Shown here: one piece after another, positions 45,101 through 53,320 of the stretch
How the letters are laid out: each line of letters opens with the position of its first letter
Position numbering within the stretch: position 1 is the stretch's first letter
Assembly (NCBI GenBank): GCA_963773665.1
Contig: CAVZBZ010000001.1
Coordinates: 1,240,001-1,304,000 of the forward strand
Reading direction: 5' to 3'
Source of the DNA: DATJLY01 sp963773665
GTDB taxonomy: Bacteria > Pseudomonadota > Alphaproteobacteria > ATCC43930 > CGMCC-115725
Length of the DNA stretch: 64,000 nucleotides
The notes under the pieces: generated by a model
Databases searched by the model: none
Told to the model about the DNA's origin: nothing
Seen by the model: only the letters and a program-made list of their open reading frames with translations
Translations under genes and position numbers: made by a program

Positions 45101-45395
45101 GGTCGAGGCCGAATTGCAGCGTGATCCGCGTCGTGCCGTTGCCGCTCGTCGAGGTCATCTCGGAGACATCGGCGATGGTGCCGAGATGGCGCTCCAAGGG
45201 CGTCGCGACGCTCGTCGCCATGACCTCGGGAGATGCCCCCGGCATCTGCGCCTGGACCGAAACGGTCGGCAGATCGACCTGCGGCAGCGGCGAGACCGGA
45301 AGACGGAAGAAGGCGATGCCGCCGGCGAGCGCCACGCCCAGCATCAAGAGCACCGTCGCGACCGGGCGCCGGATGAAGGTTTCCGACAGCGTCAT
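42111..45395 (-). CDS. mdtC: RND multidrug efflux pump subunit (MdtC-like)
   Basis: 1094 residues. Begins MTLSETFIRRPVATVLLMLGV; has the DIDGAARDVQAAINAARADLP porter segment, GFVVDDAIVVVENITRHME in TM4 with the proton-relay Asp pair, and PKGIFPQQDTGR before the second half. Longer than the usual ~1030 residues because of a Ser/Ala/Thr-rich insertion of roughly 45-55 residues in the docking domain (around AGTVTSAKVVSSSAA). It works as a hetero-oligomer with the MdtB-like protein in E. coli-type systems. Overlaps both neighbours by four bases. Confidence 0.93.
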   Translation of the reverse strand: MTLSETFIRRPVATVLLMLGVALAGGIAFFRLPVSPLPQVDLPTVSVQAQMPGASPEVMATSVATPLERHLGTIADVSEMTSTSGNGTTRITLQFGLDRDIDGAARDVQAAINAARADLPANLRSNPTYHKVNTADAPILILALTSDTLSRGQIYDAATTVLQQKFSQVEGVGEVDIGGGALPAVRVELNPGALFKYGIGLEDIRAALAAANAHSPKGAIEEGGLRFQIYDNDQSRQASDYQGLIVAYRNGAPVVLTDVAEIIDSVENVRNAGIANGKPSILVILYRAPNANIIDTVDRVKALIPELKASISPAIDIAVAVDRSTTIRASLADIERTLVIASCLVILVVFLFLRNGRATLIPSIAVPVSLLGTFGAMYLLGFSIDNLSLMALTVATGFVVDDAIVVVENITRHMEAGMPRFQAALVGAREVGFTVLSMSLSLVAVFIPIILMGGIVGRFFREFGITLSIAVLVSLAVSLTVTPMMCARILRPPRPEAEGWFLGAVSRGFDAMLRGYDRSLRWALAHPLSVMVVLAATIALNIYLFIAVPKGIFPQQDTGRIVGGIQADQAISFQLMQQKMTQFIAIVGRDKAVDSVVGFTGGGAANSGFVFISLKPLAQRDASADQVIARLRRQLSQVPGASLFLQAVQDFRTGGRQSAAQYQYTLQGDSLDDLYQWGPKILQAMQALPELRDVNSDQQNKGLESDLVIDRDTASRLGIKTSTIDATLYDAFGQRQVSTIYNPLNQYHVVMEVAPQYWQSPETLKDIYISTAGGAVGGVQSTSAVAGTVTSAKVVSSSAAVASDEARNAATNSIALTGHTSASTGSAVSPRTETMIPLAAIAHFAPGSTALNVSHQGLFVATTLSFNLAPGVSLSDAVAAIGQAMNRIGVPASIRGSFQGTAQIFQQSLATEPYLVAAALAAVYIVLGVLYESYVHPITILSTLPSAGVGAVLALMATKTDFTLIALIGVILLIGIVKKNAIMMIDFALDAERGRGLASRQAIYEACILRFRPIMMTTMAAMLGAVPLAFGFGEGGELRRPLGLSIVGGLIVSQMLTLYTTPVVYLYLDRFRLWAQRRWRGTKQALSPGAAGAE

Positions 45396-48300
45396 GGCGG
45401 CGCGCCCTCGCCTGCGCCGACCACGCCGCCTTGGGCGCCGAGCCTCGCCGCGAGCCGGTCGAAGGCAAGATAGATGACCGGCGTGGTGAAAAGAGTGAGC
45501 ATCTGGCTCACGATGAGGCCGCCGACGATGGTGAGGCCCAAGGGATGGCGCAGCTCGGCGCCGGTGCCGGTGCCGATCATCAGCGGCAGCGCGCCCAGGA
45601 TTGCCGCCATCGTCGTCATCAGAATGGGCCGGAAGCGCAGGAGCGAGGCGTGATAGATCGCATCGCGCGCGTTCATGCCCTCGTTCCTCTGCGCATCCAA
45701 GGCGAAGTCGATCATCATGATCGCGTTCTTCTTGACGATGCCGATGAGGAGGACGATGCCGATGATGGCGATGACCGTGAGTTCGCTGCCGGAGAGGATG
45801 AGCGCCAGAAGCGCGCCGATCCCGGCCGACGGCAAGGTCGAGATGATCGTCACCGGGTGGACGAAGCTTTCGTACAGCACGCCCAGCACGATATAGACGG
45901 TGACGATCGCGGCGAGGATGAGGAACAGCTCGCTCGCGAGCGAGGACTGGAACGCGAGCGCAGCGCCCTGGAAATTGAGGGCGATGCTTTGCGGCAATCC
46001 GATCGCCTGCGCCGCCGCGTGGATCGCGTCGACCGCCTCGCCGAGGGCCGCGCCGGGCGCCAAATTGAACGACACCTGCGCTGCCGGGAATTGCCCCAGA
46101 TGGTCGATCTGCAGCGGCGCCGTCTCCTCGCGCACATGCGCGATTACGGAAAGCGGCACCTGCCCGCTGCCGGTCGATGACGGGAGATATATGGCCGAGA
46201 GGTCGCGCACCGAATTTTGCAGCGACGGGTCGGCCTCGAGGATGACGCGGTACTGGTTCGACTGCGTGAAGATGGTCGAGACGATGCGCTGGCCGAACGC
46301 GTCGTAGAGCGCGTTGTCGATCGTCGCGGGCGTGATGCCGAAGCGGGCGGCCGTCTCGCGGTCGATGTCGATATAGGCCGAAAGCCCGTTCTGCGCGAGA
46401 TCGCTCGCCACGTCGGTCACTTCGGGCGTGGCGTTGAGCTTGTCCACCAGCTTCGGGACCCAGTTGGCGAGCGCGACCGGGTCGGCGCTCTCGAGGATGA
46501 ACTGGTACTCCGTGCGGCTCACGATCGTGTCGATGGTGAGGTCCTGCACCGGCTGCATGTAGAGCGAGATGCCGGGAACGTCCCCGGTTTCCTGCTGGAT
46601 CCGCTGCATGACCGAGGTCACGTCGGCGGAGCGGCTTGCCTTGGGCTTCAGGTTGATGAGCACGCGGCCACTGTTGAGGGTGGTGTTGGTGCCGTCGACG
46701 CCGATGAAGGACGAGACGCTCGCGACATCCGGATCCTTGAGGATCGCCGCGACCAGCGCCTCCTGTTCCGATGCCATGGCGTCGTAGGAGATGGTCTGCG
46801 CCGCCTCGGAGATGCCCTGGATGAGGCCGGTGTCCTGCACCGGGAAGAAGCCCTTCGGGATGACGATGTAGAGGACGGCGGTGAGGACGAGCGTCGCCAC
46901 CGCGACGAGGAGCGTCGCGCCCTGCCGGTCGAGCACCCAGGCGAGCCAGCGCCCGTAGCGATTCGATGAGCGCCTCGAAGCGGAGCCGCGCCCAGCGCTG
47001 AAACCGCGACTCCCTGGTCTGCGACGGCGGCTTGAGGAAGCGCGCACACGCCATCGGCACCACCGTGAGCGACACCGCCGCCGAGATGAGGATCGTCACC
47101 GACAGCGTGATCGCGAATTCGCGGAAGAGCCGCCCCACCACGTCGCCCATGAACAGGAGCGGGATGAGCACGGCGATGAGCGAGATGGTGAGCGAAATGA
47201 TCGTGAAGCCGACCTGATGCGAGCCCTTGAGCGCGGCCTCGAGCGGCGCTTCGCCCTCCTCGATGTAGCGCTGGATGTTCTCGATCATCACGATCGCGTC
47301 GTCGACGACGAAGCCCGAGGCGATGGTCAGCGCCATCAGCGACAGGTTGTTGAGGCTGAAGCCCAAAAGATACATTGCGGCGAACGTGCCGACGATCGAC
47401 AGCGGCACCGACAGGCTCGGAATGAGCGTCGCGCGCGTGCTGCGCAGGAAAACGAAGATCACCAGGACGACGAGCACGACGGCGAGCGACAGCTCGAACT
47501 CGACATCGTGCACCGAGGCGCGGATCGTCACGGTGCGGTCGGTCAGCACCGCCATGTCCACGTCGGCCGGCAGCGCATCCTTGAACTGCGGCAGGAGCGC
47601 TTTGATGCGGTCCACCACCGCGATCACGTTGGCGCCCGGCTGGCGCTCGATGTTGAGGATCACCGCCGGCGTCGTCCCCGCCCAGCCGGTGAGACGGTTG
47701 TTCTCGGACGCCTGCACCGATTTCGCCACGTCCTTGAGCCGCACCGGATCGCCGTTCTTGTAGGCGACGATCAGGTCCATGTAGGCCGCGGCGCTTTGCA
47801 GCTGATCGTTGGCGTTGATCGCATAGGCGCGCGTCGGGCCGTCGAAGCTGCCCTTGGGCGTATCGACGTTGGCGTTGGCGATGGTGGTGCGCAGATCGTC
47901 GATGTTGAGGCCGTAGGCGGCGAGCTTTCGCGTGTCGGCCTGGATGCGCACGGCCGGGCGCTGGCCGCCATTGATCATGACGAGGCCGACGCCCGGGAGC
48001 TGCGAGATTTTTTGCGCAAGGCGCGTGTCGGCCGCGTCCTCGATCTGCGGCAGCGGCAGGGTCTTGGAGGTGAGCGCGAGCGTCAGGATCGGCGCGTCCG
48101 CCGGATTGACCTTGGCGTAGATGGGCGGCGCCGGCAGGTCGCTCGGCAACAGGTTGCCGGCGGCGTTGATCGCGGCCTGAACCTCCTGCTCGGCGATGTC
48201 GAGCGACAGGTCGAGGCTGAATTGCAGCGTGATGACCGACGCGCCGGCCGAGCTCGTCGACGACATCTGCACGAGGCCGGGCATCTCGCCGAACTGGCGC

Positions 48301-48503
48301 TCCAAGGGCGCCGTCACCGACGACGTCATCACGTCGGGGCTGGCGCCCGGATAGAAGGTCTGCACCTGGATCGTCGGGTAATCGACTTCCGGCAGCGCCG
48401 ACAGCGGCAGGAACTGAAAGGCCAACGCGCCGATCAGCATGACCGCGACCATGAGGAGCGAGGTCGCGACCGGCCGCAGAATGAAGATCCGCGATGGATT
48501 CAT
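45392..48503 (-). pseudogene. mdtB: RND multidrug efflux pump subunit (MdtB-like), +1 frameshift
   Basis: ATG 48503 opens MNPSRIFILRPVATSLLM. The first part includes the porter domain and TM4 motif GFVVDDAIVMIENIQRY. The frame breaks near 46959-46964 (about residue 514): the sequence reads RFEALIE, then one extra base, then RYGRWLAWVLDRQG and PKGFFPVQDTG in the next frame, through to the stop at 45392. Removing one base restores a 1036-residue protein of normal RND length. If real, the break would inactivate an otherwise intact MdtABC operon; a sequence error is at least as likely. Confidence 0.8.
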
Positions 48504-48539
48504 GCGCGGGCGCTCACGCTTTGCGCCGGGAATCCGGGC

Positions 48540-49799
48540 TCATTGACCCGACTTTTTCTTGCCGCCCGCACCTTGCGCCGCCGGTTGCGCAGCGGCGCCC
48601 TGCTCGGTGCGCAACGCGACCTTCGCGCCCTCGCGCAGCTTGTCGGCGCCGTCCACCACGATCTTGTCGCCGGGCGAGAGGCCTTTTGTGACGGCGACGC
48701 TCTCGCCCGCCTGGGGCCCGAGCGTCACCCCTTGCACCGTCACCGTGTCGTCTTGCTTCACGAGATAGACAAAGGTGCCGGGCTGGCCGCGCTGCACCGA
48801 AGCGGTCGGGATCACCGCCGCGTCCTTCACCGTGTCGATGAGGAGGCGCGCGTTGACGAACTGGTTGGGGAAGAGCGTCTCGTCCCGGTTCGGAAACTCG
48901 GCGCGCAGCTTGACCGTGCCGGTCGTCGGATCGATCGCGCTGTCGACCGCGCGCAACGTGCCGTCGGCGAGTTTTTGCGTGTTGCTGCGGTCGTACGCCG
49001 TCACCGGCAGCTGCGCCCCGGAGCCGAGCCGCTTCATGACCTGCGGCAGCTCGTCCTCGGGCAACGTGAAAAGCACCGAGATCGGCTGCATCTGGGTGAT
49101 GACGGCGATCGCCGTGGCATTCCCCACCTGCACGTAGTTGCCGGGATCGACCTGGCGCAGGCCGATGCGGCCGCCGACGGGGGCGACGATGCGGCAATAG
49201 CCGAGATTGAGGCGCGCGTTATCGACCAGCGCCTGGTCGAGCTTCACCGTGCCTTCGTCCTGGTGCACGACATATTCCTGGTCCTCGGCCTGCTGGCGCG
49301 CGATCGAGTTTTGCGCCGCGAGTTTCTGGTAGCGCGCGAGATCGATGCGCGCCTCGTTGAGGAACGCCTGGTCGCGCTGCAGCTGGCCGCTATATTGATC
49401 GAGCGCCGCCTGATACGGGCGCGGATCGATCTGCACCAGGAAGTCGCCCTTCTTGACCTCCTGGCCTTCCGTGAAGGCGACTTCGACGATCTGGCCGGCG
49501 ATCTGCGTCGTGACCGACACGGTGGCGAGCGGCGTCACCGTGCCGAGTGCATCGTACGTCACCGGGATGTCGCCCTTCGTCACGGTGCCGGCGACCACCG
49601 GCATGGCGATGCCGGTGCCGGCGAAGCGCCCGGCCGGCGGCTGCGGCGCCGGGCGCGTGTGCACCCACCACGCCAGCGCCGCAAACACCGCAAGCACGAG
49701 GCCGACCCAGACATAAGGACGGCGCGATGCGGCGCGCACCGGCGGCGGCGGCTCGCCCTCGCGGGATTTTCGTTCCGGATCTACGCGCAGTTCGTCCAT
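48540..49799 (-). CDS. mdtA: RND efflux periplasmic adaptor (membrane fusion protein, MdtA-like)
   Basis: 419 residues from ATG 49799 (MDELRVDPERK). An N-terminal membrane helix (YVWVGLVLAVFAALAWWV) anchors the protein. Then the lipoyl-like part (IAGQIVEVAFTEGQEVKKG), an alpha-hairpin (LDQYSGQLQRDQAFLNEARI), SIARQQAEDQEYVV, the second lipoyl half LNLGYCRIVAPVGGRIGLRQ, a beta-barrel with QPISVLFTLPEDEL, and a Gly/Lys-rich end. First gene of the mdtA-mdtB-mdtC-OMF operon; the next gene starts 36 bp on. Confidence 0.92.
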   Translation of the reverse strand: MDELRVDPERKSREGEPPPPVRAASRRPYVWVGLVLAVFAALAWWVHTRPAPQPPAGRFAGTGIAMPVVAGTVTKGDIPVTYDALGTVTPLATVSVTTQIAGQIVEVAFTEGQEVKKGDFLVQIDPRPYQAALDQYSGQLQRDQAFLNEARIDLARYQKLAAQNSIARQQAEDQEYVVHQDEGTVKLDQALVDNARLNLGYCRIVAPVGGRIGLRQVDPGNYVQVGNATAIAVITQMQPISVLFTLPEDELPQVMKRLGSGAQLPVTAYDRSNTQKLADGTLRAVDSAIDPTTGTVKLRAEFPNRDETLFPNQFVNARLLIDTVKDAAVIPTASVQRGQPGTFVYLVKQDDTVTVQGVTLGPQAGESVAVTKGLSPGDKIVVDGADKLREGAKVALRTEQGAAAQPAAQGAGGKKKSGQ

Positions 49800-49919
49800 G
49801 TCGGGCCGTGCAAAGGTAAACGGAAAAGACGCGGTGTGTGTGCAGCGCGATGCGCTGGCGAGCATACAGGACGGCCGGCCAGGCCCGGAAGCGGCCCCGA
49901 CGGGCGAGGGCTTCGGCGG

Positions 49920-50894
49920 TTATAGGCGCCCGAGTTGGCGCAAATCCCTGCCGCAAGCGGCCGCCGGCCGGGCGAGCGCGGCATAGAGCGGGGCCAGGGT
50001 TTCGGCCACTTTTCCCCGCAGATCGGGCGGCAGAAGGCGCGCCTCGGGGGACGCCGCCGCGAACAGGCGGCGCGATGCATCCTTCGCCGTCCAGCGCGCC
50101 TCGCGTCCCATGCGCCGGATTTCGTCCGGGCATGGCCTAAGGCCGATCGAGGGCGCGGCCGCGGTCCAGGCAGCATCCGGCAGATCGGCATAGTCGAGCA
50201 CCAGGTCCGGGGCGAGATGGCGCGCCGCCTCGAAGAGAGAGGCGACGGCGCGGACGCAGAACGACCCGTCGTCCGGCATTCCTTCTTCGATGCCGAAGAG
50301 CGCGCGTGCGGAACCGGCATCGCGGCGCAGTGCAACCCAGCCGGGCGGATCGGCGAGGAGCGACGCCAGCACCGCTTCCGGCTCGCGCTGGAGCCAGATG
50401 AAACGCGCCGCGGGAAAGGCTGCGCGGAACAGCGCGAAGCGCCGCACGTTCCAGCTCGACAGTTTCAGCACGTAATGGCGCTCGTCGCCGAAGCGTTTTC
50501 GGCCCAGGGCGCGGACGACAAGACGGAGCGATGCGGGCGTCGCCGCCGCGCCGGCAAGGAGCAGGGAATTGAGCGGCGCGGGCTCGGACACGACGAGCAC
50601 GCCGGGAAGCGATCCCAGAAGCCGCGACAGCAAGGTCGAGCCGCAGCGCGACACGTGAAAGATGATGGCGGCGGGATCGAGCGACGGCTCGCCATCGAGC
50701 GCCTCGAGCGTGCGGCAATCGCTGCGCACGAGCGGCGCCGGGTTTTCGCCGGCCCAGCGCTCGACCGTCTGGTGCAGGAACGGCTCGGCAAAGCGCACGC
50801 CGCGGAGATCGCCCCAGTCGATCGCAAGCTCGCCCTCGGCCAGAGAGAGCGCGACGGGCGTCCACCCGGCAAGAGCGGCGGGCGGCGCGGGCAT
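49920..50894 (-). CDS. sulfotransferase-family protein
   Basis: 324 residues from ATG 50894. FHVSRCGSTLLSRLL (about 79-93) is the 5'-phosphosulfate-binding loop of PAPS-dependent sulfotransferases; VLKLSSWNVRRFALFRAAFP and FIWLQREPEAVLASLL correspond to the 3'-phosphate-binding region. It is the last gene of a three-gene operon with a redoxin-2OG oxygenase (4 bp upstream) and a SEL1 protein. Acceptor unknown; a hydroxylated or tyrosine-containing peptide or protein is possible, given the hydroxylase partner (inference). Confidence 0.8.
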   Translation of the reverse strand: MPAPPAALAGWTPVALSLAEGELAIDWGDLRGVRFAEPFLHQTVERWAGENPAPLVRSDCRTLEALDGEPSLDPAAIIFHVSRCGSTLLSRLLGSLPGVLVVSEPAPLNSLLLAGAAATPASLRLVVRALGRKRFGDERHYVLKLSSWNVRRFALFRAAFPAARFIWLQREPEAVLASLLADPPGWVALRRDAGSARALFGIEEGMPDDGSFCVRAVASLFEAARHLAPDLVLDYADLPDAAWTAAAPSIGLRPCPDEIRRMGREARWTAKDASRRLFAAASPEARLLPPDLRGKVAETLAPLYAALARPAAACGRDLRQLGRL

Positions 50895-50898
50895 GCCC

Positions 50899-52020
50899 TT
50901 ATCCGCCCGCTGCGGCCGGGACCAGCCGGTCGTGATCGTCGGCGAGATACTGCGCCTCGCCGGCCTCGAGGCGCAGGTTGTTGCGCGCGCGGAGATCCGC
51001 ATCTTCGTCGCCATAGAGGAACGGGAGAAAGGCATAGCGACGGCCGCGCCGGATCGGGTTCACCTCGTGCAGCGCGCCGCACGAGAACACGACGGCGCCG
51101 CCTACAGGTGCGCGATATGTCCTCCGGCCGAACTCGGGAAAGATAAGATCGCAGCCCTCGTAGTCGCCATTGAGGTTGATCGAGACCGCGAAGCGGCGAT
51201 GCTCGGCGCCGGCATTGACGTTGTCGCGGTGGCGGAAGAAATGGCCGCCCGATTCGCTGTCGTAACAGGAGACGATGTAGCGGTCCATGCGCGTGACATT
51301 GAACTGGAAATAGCGCGCGATGGCGGGCAGGAGACGGCGGCAGATCCGGTCGGCGATGGCGCGCTTCAGCTCGGGCACGGCGATGACGAGGTCGCGCCGC
51401 TGCTTCAGGCGGTGATCTATCACGGTCGCGGTGCGGCCGGCGCGGTCGAGCAGAAAGCCCGAATCCTCGCCGCCCACCTGGTCGTAGAGCCCGACCATGA
51501 GGTCGCACAGCGCGAAATCCAAGACGCGCGGCACGATGAGCGCCGGCGCGCTGAGCGGCACGCCGCACGACTGGTCGACGGGGGGCAGGCTTTTGAGCAG
51601 CGCGCGGAGCGTCGCGGCATGGCCCGCTTCATGGTCCCAGGCAACGTTGGCGACGACGCGCAGCATCGGGTCGAGCACGATCGTGCGCGGCGATCCGGTG
51701 GCGCCATAGAGCGAAGCGATGCTTCCGTCGAAATCGGCGATGAAGCCGAGGCCCGGCCCCGAGCGCGCGGCAAGCGTCGCCGGATCGTTGGGCGGCGCGG
51801 CATGAACGACATAGACGACGAGGTGATCGTCGTCGCCGGGATCAGCCGCCTCGAAGAGCGGCGCCAGCTCCGCCGCTTCGCGCGGGTCGGAGGGCGGCCC
51901 GGCGAAGGCAAGCACGACCCAGCGGCCGGCATCGACATGGAGATCGAGCGTCGCGCCGGCCAGCGTGCGCGCGCTGAACCACGGGGCGGGATCGCCGAGA
52001 ACGGCGCGCTCAGCGCTCAT
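50899..52020 (-). CDS. redoxin-like domain fused to 2OG-Fe(II) oxygenase (prolyl 4-hydroxylase-like)
   Basis: 373 residues from ATG 52020. Residues about 1-150 form a peroxiredoxin/AhpC-like fold (GDPAPWFSARTL, VVLAFAGPPSDPREAAELA, GSPRTIVLDPMLRVV) but contain no cysteine, so peroxidase activity is not expected. Residues about 165-345 are a P4H-type oxygenase: Fe ligands His264 and Asp266 in FFRHRDN and His318 in CGALHEV, and Arg327/328 in RRGRRYAF for 2-oxoglutarate. Such enzymes hydroxylate protein or free proline or asparagine side chains. It overlaps the SEL1 gene by 11 bp. Confidence 0.83.
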   Translation of the reverse strand: MSAERAVLGDPAPWFSARTLAGATLDLHVDAGRWVVLAFAGPPSDPREAAELAPLFEAADPGDDDHLVVYVVHAAPPNDPATLAARSGPGLGFIADFDGSIASLYGATGSPRTIVLDPMLRVVANVAWDHEAGHAATLRALLKSLPPVDQSCGVPLSAPALIVPRVLDFALCDLMVGLYDQVGGEDSGFLLDRAGRTATVIDHRLKQRRDLVIAVPELKRAIADRICRRLLPAIARYFQFNVTRMDRYIVSCYDSESGGHFFRHRDNVNAGAEHRRFAVSINLNGDYEGCDLIFPEFGRRTYRAPVGGAVVFSCGALHEVNPIRRGRRYAFLPFLYGDEDADLRARNNLRLEAGEAQYLADDHDRLVPAAAGG

Positions 52021-52630
52021 CCGGCGCCCCGTCAAGCGAGCTTGCGGCAAGCGAGTCCGCGCCGCGCGGCGATTTCGCCGCCATGTCGAGGACGCGCTGG
52101 CGCTCGGCCGAGGTGAGAGTGCGCTCGTAGACAAGCCCCTGGTTCTGCCGCGCATGCGGCACGCCGGCGGCGGCGGCGCGGCCATAGAGGAGATAGGCCG
52201 CGACCGCGTCGCTTCTCATGCCGAGGCCGCGCAGCGTGCACCAGGCGAGCAGCTCGAGCGCGCGCGGCTCGCCCGAGTCCGCGCTGCGGCGCAGCATGTC
52301 GAGATCGCCGGGCGCGGGTGCGTTGCGCTCGATTCGGCGAGCGACGGCGACGATCGGATCGACCGGCTCCGGCGGCGCTGCGCGCGGCGGCGCGGCAGCG
52401 GCGGTGGGCGCGGGATAAGGCAACTCGGGCGGGCCCGAGTCGCGCGAGTCGCGCGGGCTAGGCGGCGGCGCCACGGCGGCGTCGGGTGTTGCGTCGAAGC
52501 AGATCGCGCCGGGACGGTCGAGGCACTGGAACCGCCCTTCGAGCGCGTAGAAGTCGGCGCGCGCCGGTGCCGCGGCCGCCGCGAGACCGAGCGCCGACGC
52601 GAGAAGAACGTGGCGTGAGAAGCACTTCAT
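52010..52630 (-). CDS. secreted protein with SEL1-like repeat region
   Basis: 206 residues from ATG 52630. Signal peptide MKCFSRHVLLASALGLAAAA with likely cleavage at ARADF. A Pro/Ala-rich stretch is followed by TPR/SEL1-like helices (LRRSADSGEPRALELLAWC, AVAAYLLYGRAAAAGVPHA). Function unknown. First gene of the operon with the redoxin-2OG oxygenase and the sulfotransferase. The RQNQGLVYERTLTSAERQRV tail is a common end in such SEL1 proteins. Confidence 0.75.
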   Translation of the reverse strand: MKCFSRHVLLASALGLAAAAAPARADFYALEGRFQCLDRPGAICFDATPDAAVAPPPSPRDSRDSGPPELPYPAPTAAAAPPRAAPPEPVDPIVAVARRIERNAPAPGDLDMLRRSADSGEPRALELLAWCTLRGLGMRSDAVAAYLLYGRAAAAGVPHARQNQGLVYERTLTSAERQRVLDMAAKSPRGADSLAASSLDGAPDER

Positions 52631-52855
52631 GCCGATAGAACGGGCAAAACTCGTGCCAGAGAATTTCCGCGGAAGAGCGTGCCCCGGCGGGCCTTTATGC
52701 GGCAATTCCTGCCGGGGGCATGCGCCAAGCAGGAAAAAATCGCCGATTTCATGGGATAAAATGCGATCGCGATGGCGAGAAGCCCGCATTTTTGCTAGGT
52801 TGGCGCGGTTCGCACGACAACAACAAACGCCATAAACCCACGGAAGAGAACCACC

Positions 52856-53155
52856 ATGGCAACGAGCAAGGCTACCCAAAACACCGTCACCATGAAGCAT
52901 CTCGCGGCGCAGCTCGCCGATAATCACGAGATCGCCAAGAAGCAGGCCGACGCCATCATGGGCGACCTGGTCGCGCTCGTGACGAAGCATCTTAAGAAGG
53001 GCGACCGCATCCGCATCGCCGGTCTCGGCATCCTCCAGGTCCGCAAACGGGCGGCGCGCATGGGCCGCAACCCCGCGACCGGCGAGCCGATCAAGATCAA
53101 GGCGAGCAAAAAGGTCGCCTTCCGCGCCGCCAAGGATCTCAAAGAAGCAATCTGA
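52856..53155 (+). CDS. HU-family DNA-binding protein
   Basis: 99 residues. Helical dimer part followed by the beta-arm signature RIRIAGLGILQVRKRAARMGRNPATGE, ending ASKKVAFRAAKDLKEAI. It bends and compacts DNA. ATG 52856. The basic N-terminal extension before MKHLAAQLA is slightly longer than in E. coli HU. Single gene followed by a hairpin terminator at 53169. Promoter lies within 52631-52855, where no other gene is seen. Confidence 0.95.
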   Translation: MATSKATQNTVTMKHLAAQLADNHEIAKKQADAIMGDLVALVTKHLKKGDRIRIAGLGILQVRKRAARMGRNPATGEPIKIKASKKVAFRAAKDLKEAI

Positions 53156-53168
53156 GCTTCCTCGTTCT

Positions 53169-53191
53169 GCGGCCCCGTACGGCGGGGCCGC
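53169..53191 (+). terminator. hairpin terminator after the HU gene
   Basis: GCGGCCCCG (53169-53177) pairs with CGGGGCCGC (53183-53191) around a TACGG loop, a 9-bp GC-only stem 13 bp after the stop codon. The following bases have no long T-run, so termination may be partial. Confidence 0.65.
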
Positions 53192-53222
53192 GAACGCGCC
53201 TCTATTGACCTAGACCCTTTCG

Positions 53223-53266
53223 CTCACGCCGGCCTCGTGCTCAAATCCGCATAAGGCCGGCGTGAG
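53223..53266. repeat. 13-bp perfect inverted repeat upstream of the MFS gene
   Basis: CTCACGCCGGCCT (53223-53235) and AGGCCGGCGTGAG (53254-53266) with an 18-base spacer. It lies between the HU terminator and the MFS gene at 53321 and could be a regulator binding site or a second hairpin. Confidence 0.6.
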
Positions 53267-53320
53267 TGGGTTATCGCCCGCTTGCCGCCGGGATAAGGCG
53301 CAAAAAGCGGGAGGGTCGTC

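Noticed and set aside
42027..45473. A 1148-residue open frame antisense to the MdtC-like gene
   Set aside because: No recognisable segments, charged low-complexity composition, and full overlap with a well-supported RND gene.
42111..48503. A 2130-residue open frame covering both RND pumps
   Set aside because: It is two RND proteins: the first shifts frame near 46961 and ends at 45392, the second starts at 45395. The stretch between is out-of-frame noise.
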